Assembly (NCBI RefSeq): GCF_003025555.1
Contig: NZ_PYMH01000003.1
Span: 248,001 to 312,000 of the forward strand
DNA length: 64,000 nucleotides
Direction of reading: 5' to 3'
DNA from: Photobacterium lutimaris
GTDB lineage: Bacteria > Pseudomonadota > Gammaproteobacteria > Enterobacterales > Vibrionaceae
Under the pieces are notes generated by a model. That model saw only the letters and a list, made by a program, of their open reading frames with translations. It was not told the DNA's origin and searched no databases. The translations under genes were made by a program, and so were the position numbers. Shown here in pieces: positions 63,377 through 64,000 of this stretch (positions are counted from its first letter, which is position 1; every line of letters starts with the position of its first letter).

Positions 63377-64000
63377 TTAGATGCCAAGCTCGTCAAGCAG
63401 GTCGAGGTCGACATCGGTCGCTGCTGAGACTGGATTAGAGGGGTTACGAGAGCCTTGTTGTGCCGCCTCGATGATTCGGTCCGGATCACACTCTTCATGT
63501 TGGTCAAACTCTTCCAGCTGGATGAACTCTGTTTTGTCCATAGCCAGCTCCAAATAGAAAATATTATTTTTCTCCGTCGTAAAACTGACTCGTCGGGCCT
63601 GAGGACGATCAAGATTCGTATCGACGGATAACAGTATCTGTTTATTCAGGGCCAACATTTTGGGTTGGTTCTGAGTAATTGAAACTTGCAACTCACGGCG
63701 GATTTTTCTAGTGAAATCGCCGACAACCTGGTTCATAAGCTCACCAAGTACATCAGCCACTTCATCTGAGGAATGGTGGATGGCGAGATCGTCAGCTGAC
63801 ATGCCCATTTTGAGCATATAATCTTGGTAGAGCTCTAACGCAGCTTGATGCGAAAAGTTGGTGACAACAAGTCCAGTAAAGCCACCATCAAACAGAACAA
63901 AACACCCGATATCAGGCTTCAGGCTAGTTTTATTGATCTTTTGTACCATTGCCGAGTAACTGACTGGGCTATCTGTGGCGGCTGTCAGTACAGATGAAAA
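63377..64000 (-). CDS. DUF3334 (CheX-like) protein, N-terminus beyond the window
   Basis: The frame is open to the right edge, so at least 208 residues belong to this gene and its start is missing; an internal ATG at 63949 is unlikely to be the start because homologues continue upstream with similar sequence (SPVSYSAMVQKI). DUF3334 proteins of vibrios are described as CheX/CheC-like. The segment VADVLGELMNQVVGDF carries an E-x-x-N pattern (ELMN) like the catalytic motif of CheX/CheC phosphatases that act on CheY-P. The C-terminal tail is acidic and ends LDELGI. No chemotaxis gene is in the window. Confidence 0.78.
   Translation of the reverse strand, partial: FSSVLTAATDSPVSYSAMVQKINKTSLKPDIGCFVLFDGGFTGLVVTNFSHQAALELYQDYMLKMGMSADDLAIHHSSDEVADVLGELMNQVVGDFTRKIRRELQVSITQNQPKMLALNKQILLSVDTNLDRPQARRVSFTTEKNNIFYLELAMDKTEFIQLEEFDQHEECDPDRIIEAAQQGSRNPSNPVSAATDVDLDLLDELGI

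Noticed and set aside
1..64000. CRISPR array, prophage, insertion sequence, tRNA or rRNA
   Set aside because: No regularly spaced repeats, transposase, integrase or capsid genes, and no cloverleaf or rRNA-like segment could be recognised in any intergenic region.

Overview
The window is about 64 kb of ordinary, densely coded chromosome from a marine gammaproteobacterium. It is most likely a member of the Vibrionaceae of the Photobacterium/Grimontia/Enterovibrio type. The inference rests on gene content: a HutA-type haem receptor with a near-consensus Fur box, an fruBKA operon beside cra, kbl-tdh, ppsR/ppsA, DUF2913- and DUF3334-type proteins typical of vibrios, a CSS-EAL phosphodiesterase and Vibrionaceae-style palindromic repeats. 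I cannot name the species from sequence alone. I see no rRNA, tRNA, CRISPR array, phage, integrase or insertion sequence. The genes at both window ends are cut by the edge (emrD at the left, a DUF3334 gene at the right).

Layout. 1-3.3 kb: end of emrD, the DsDNA-mimic yciU, the EF-P paralogue yeiP/efpL and a c-di-GMP phosphodiesterase. 3.5-7.8 kb: a degenerate nucleotidyltransferase-like gene next to polB (DNA polymerase II), then cobT. 7.8-11.5 kb: small conserved genes, rplY (L25) with a long structured leader, and hutA. 11.5-18.5 kb: radD, a GNAT acetyltransferase, rsuA, bcr, a DUF2913 gene and an SDR-DUF2867 protein. 18.8-23.0 kb: a three-gene AttEFGH-like cluster (ABC ATPase, double-size FtsX-type permease, lipocalin-like secreted partner). 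23.0-25.1 kb: an AbgA-like M20 amidohydrolase and a HAD phosphatase.

25.2-32.1 kb: one compact six-gene operon with a FUSC inner-membrane pump, a NodT/TolC-type outer-membrane lipoprotein, a DUF1656 protein, a HlyD-type adaptor, a two-TM potassium channel and an AI-2E/PerM transporter. 32.3-36.3 kb: an HSDL2-like SDR and two overlapping membrane-associated GTPase genes of mirror-image architecture. 36.3-41.6 kb: cra divergent from fruBKA, with three Cra-type operators between them. 41.8-48.3 kb: an orphan lipoprotein, ppsR divergent from ppsA, and a GAPDH with a long N-terminal extension, a gluconeogenic neighbourhood. 48.7-51.5 kb: a periplasmic rhodanese plus hybrid histidine kinase. 51.5-57.7 kb: malZ, a DUF4174 protein, a LysR regulator and kbl-tdh (threonine to glycine). 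57.8-64 kb: a DcuC-family carrier, the ABC-F factor ybiT behind an apparent intrinsic terminator, yaiI, an exported possible ParB-like protein and a DUF3334 (CheX-like) gene.

Most genes are housekeeping. The points most worth a second look are the terminator plus tiny ORF immediately in front of ybiT, the K+ channel and PerM protein built into an efflux operon, the paired GTPases with large palindromes upstream, the rhodanese-kinase pair, and the nucleotidyltransferase-like gene placed before polB.
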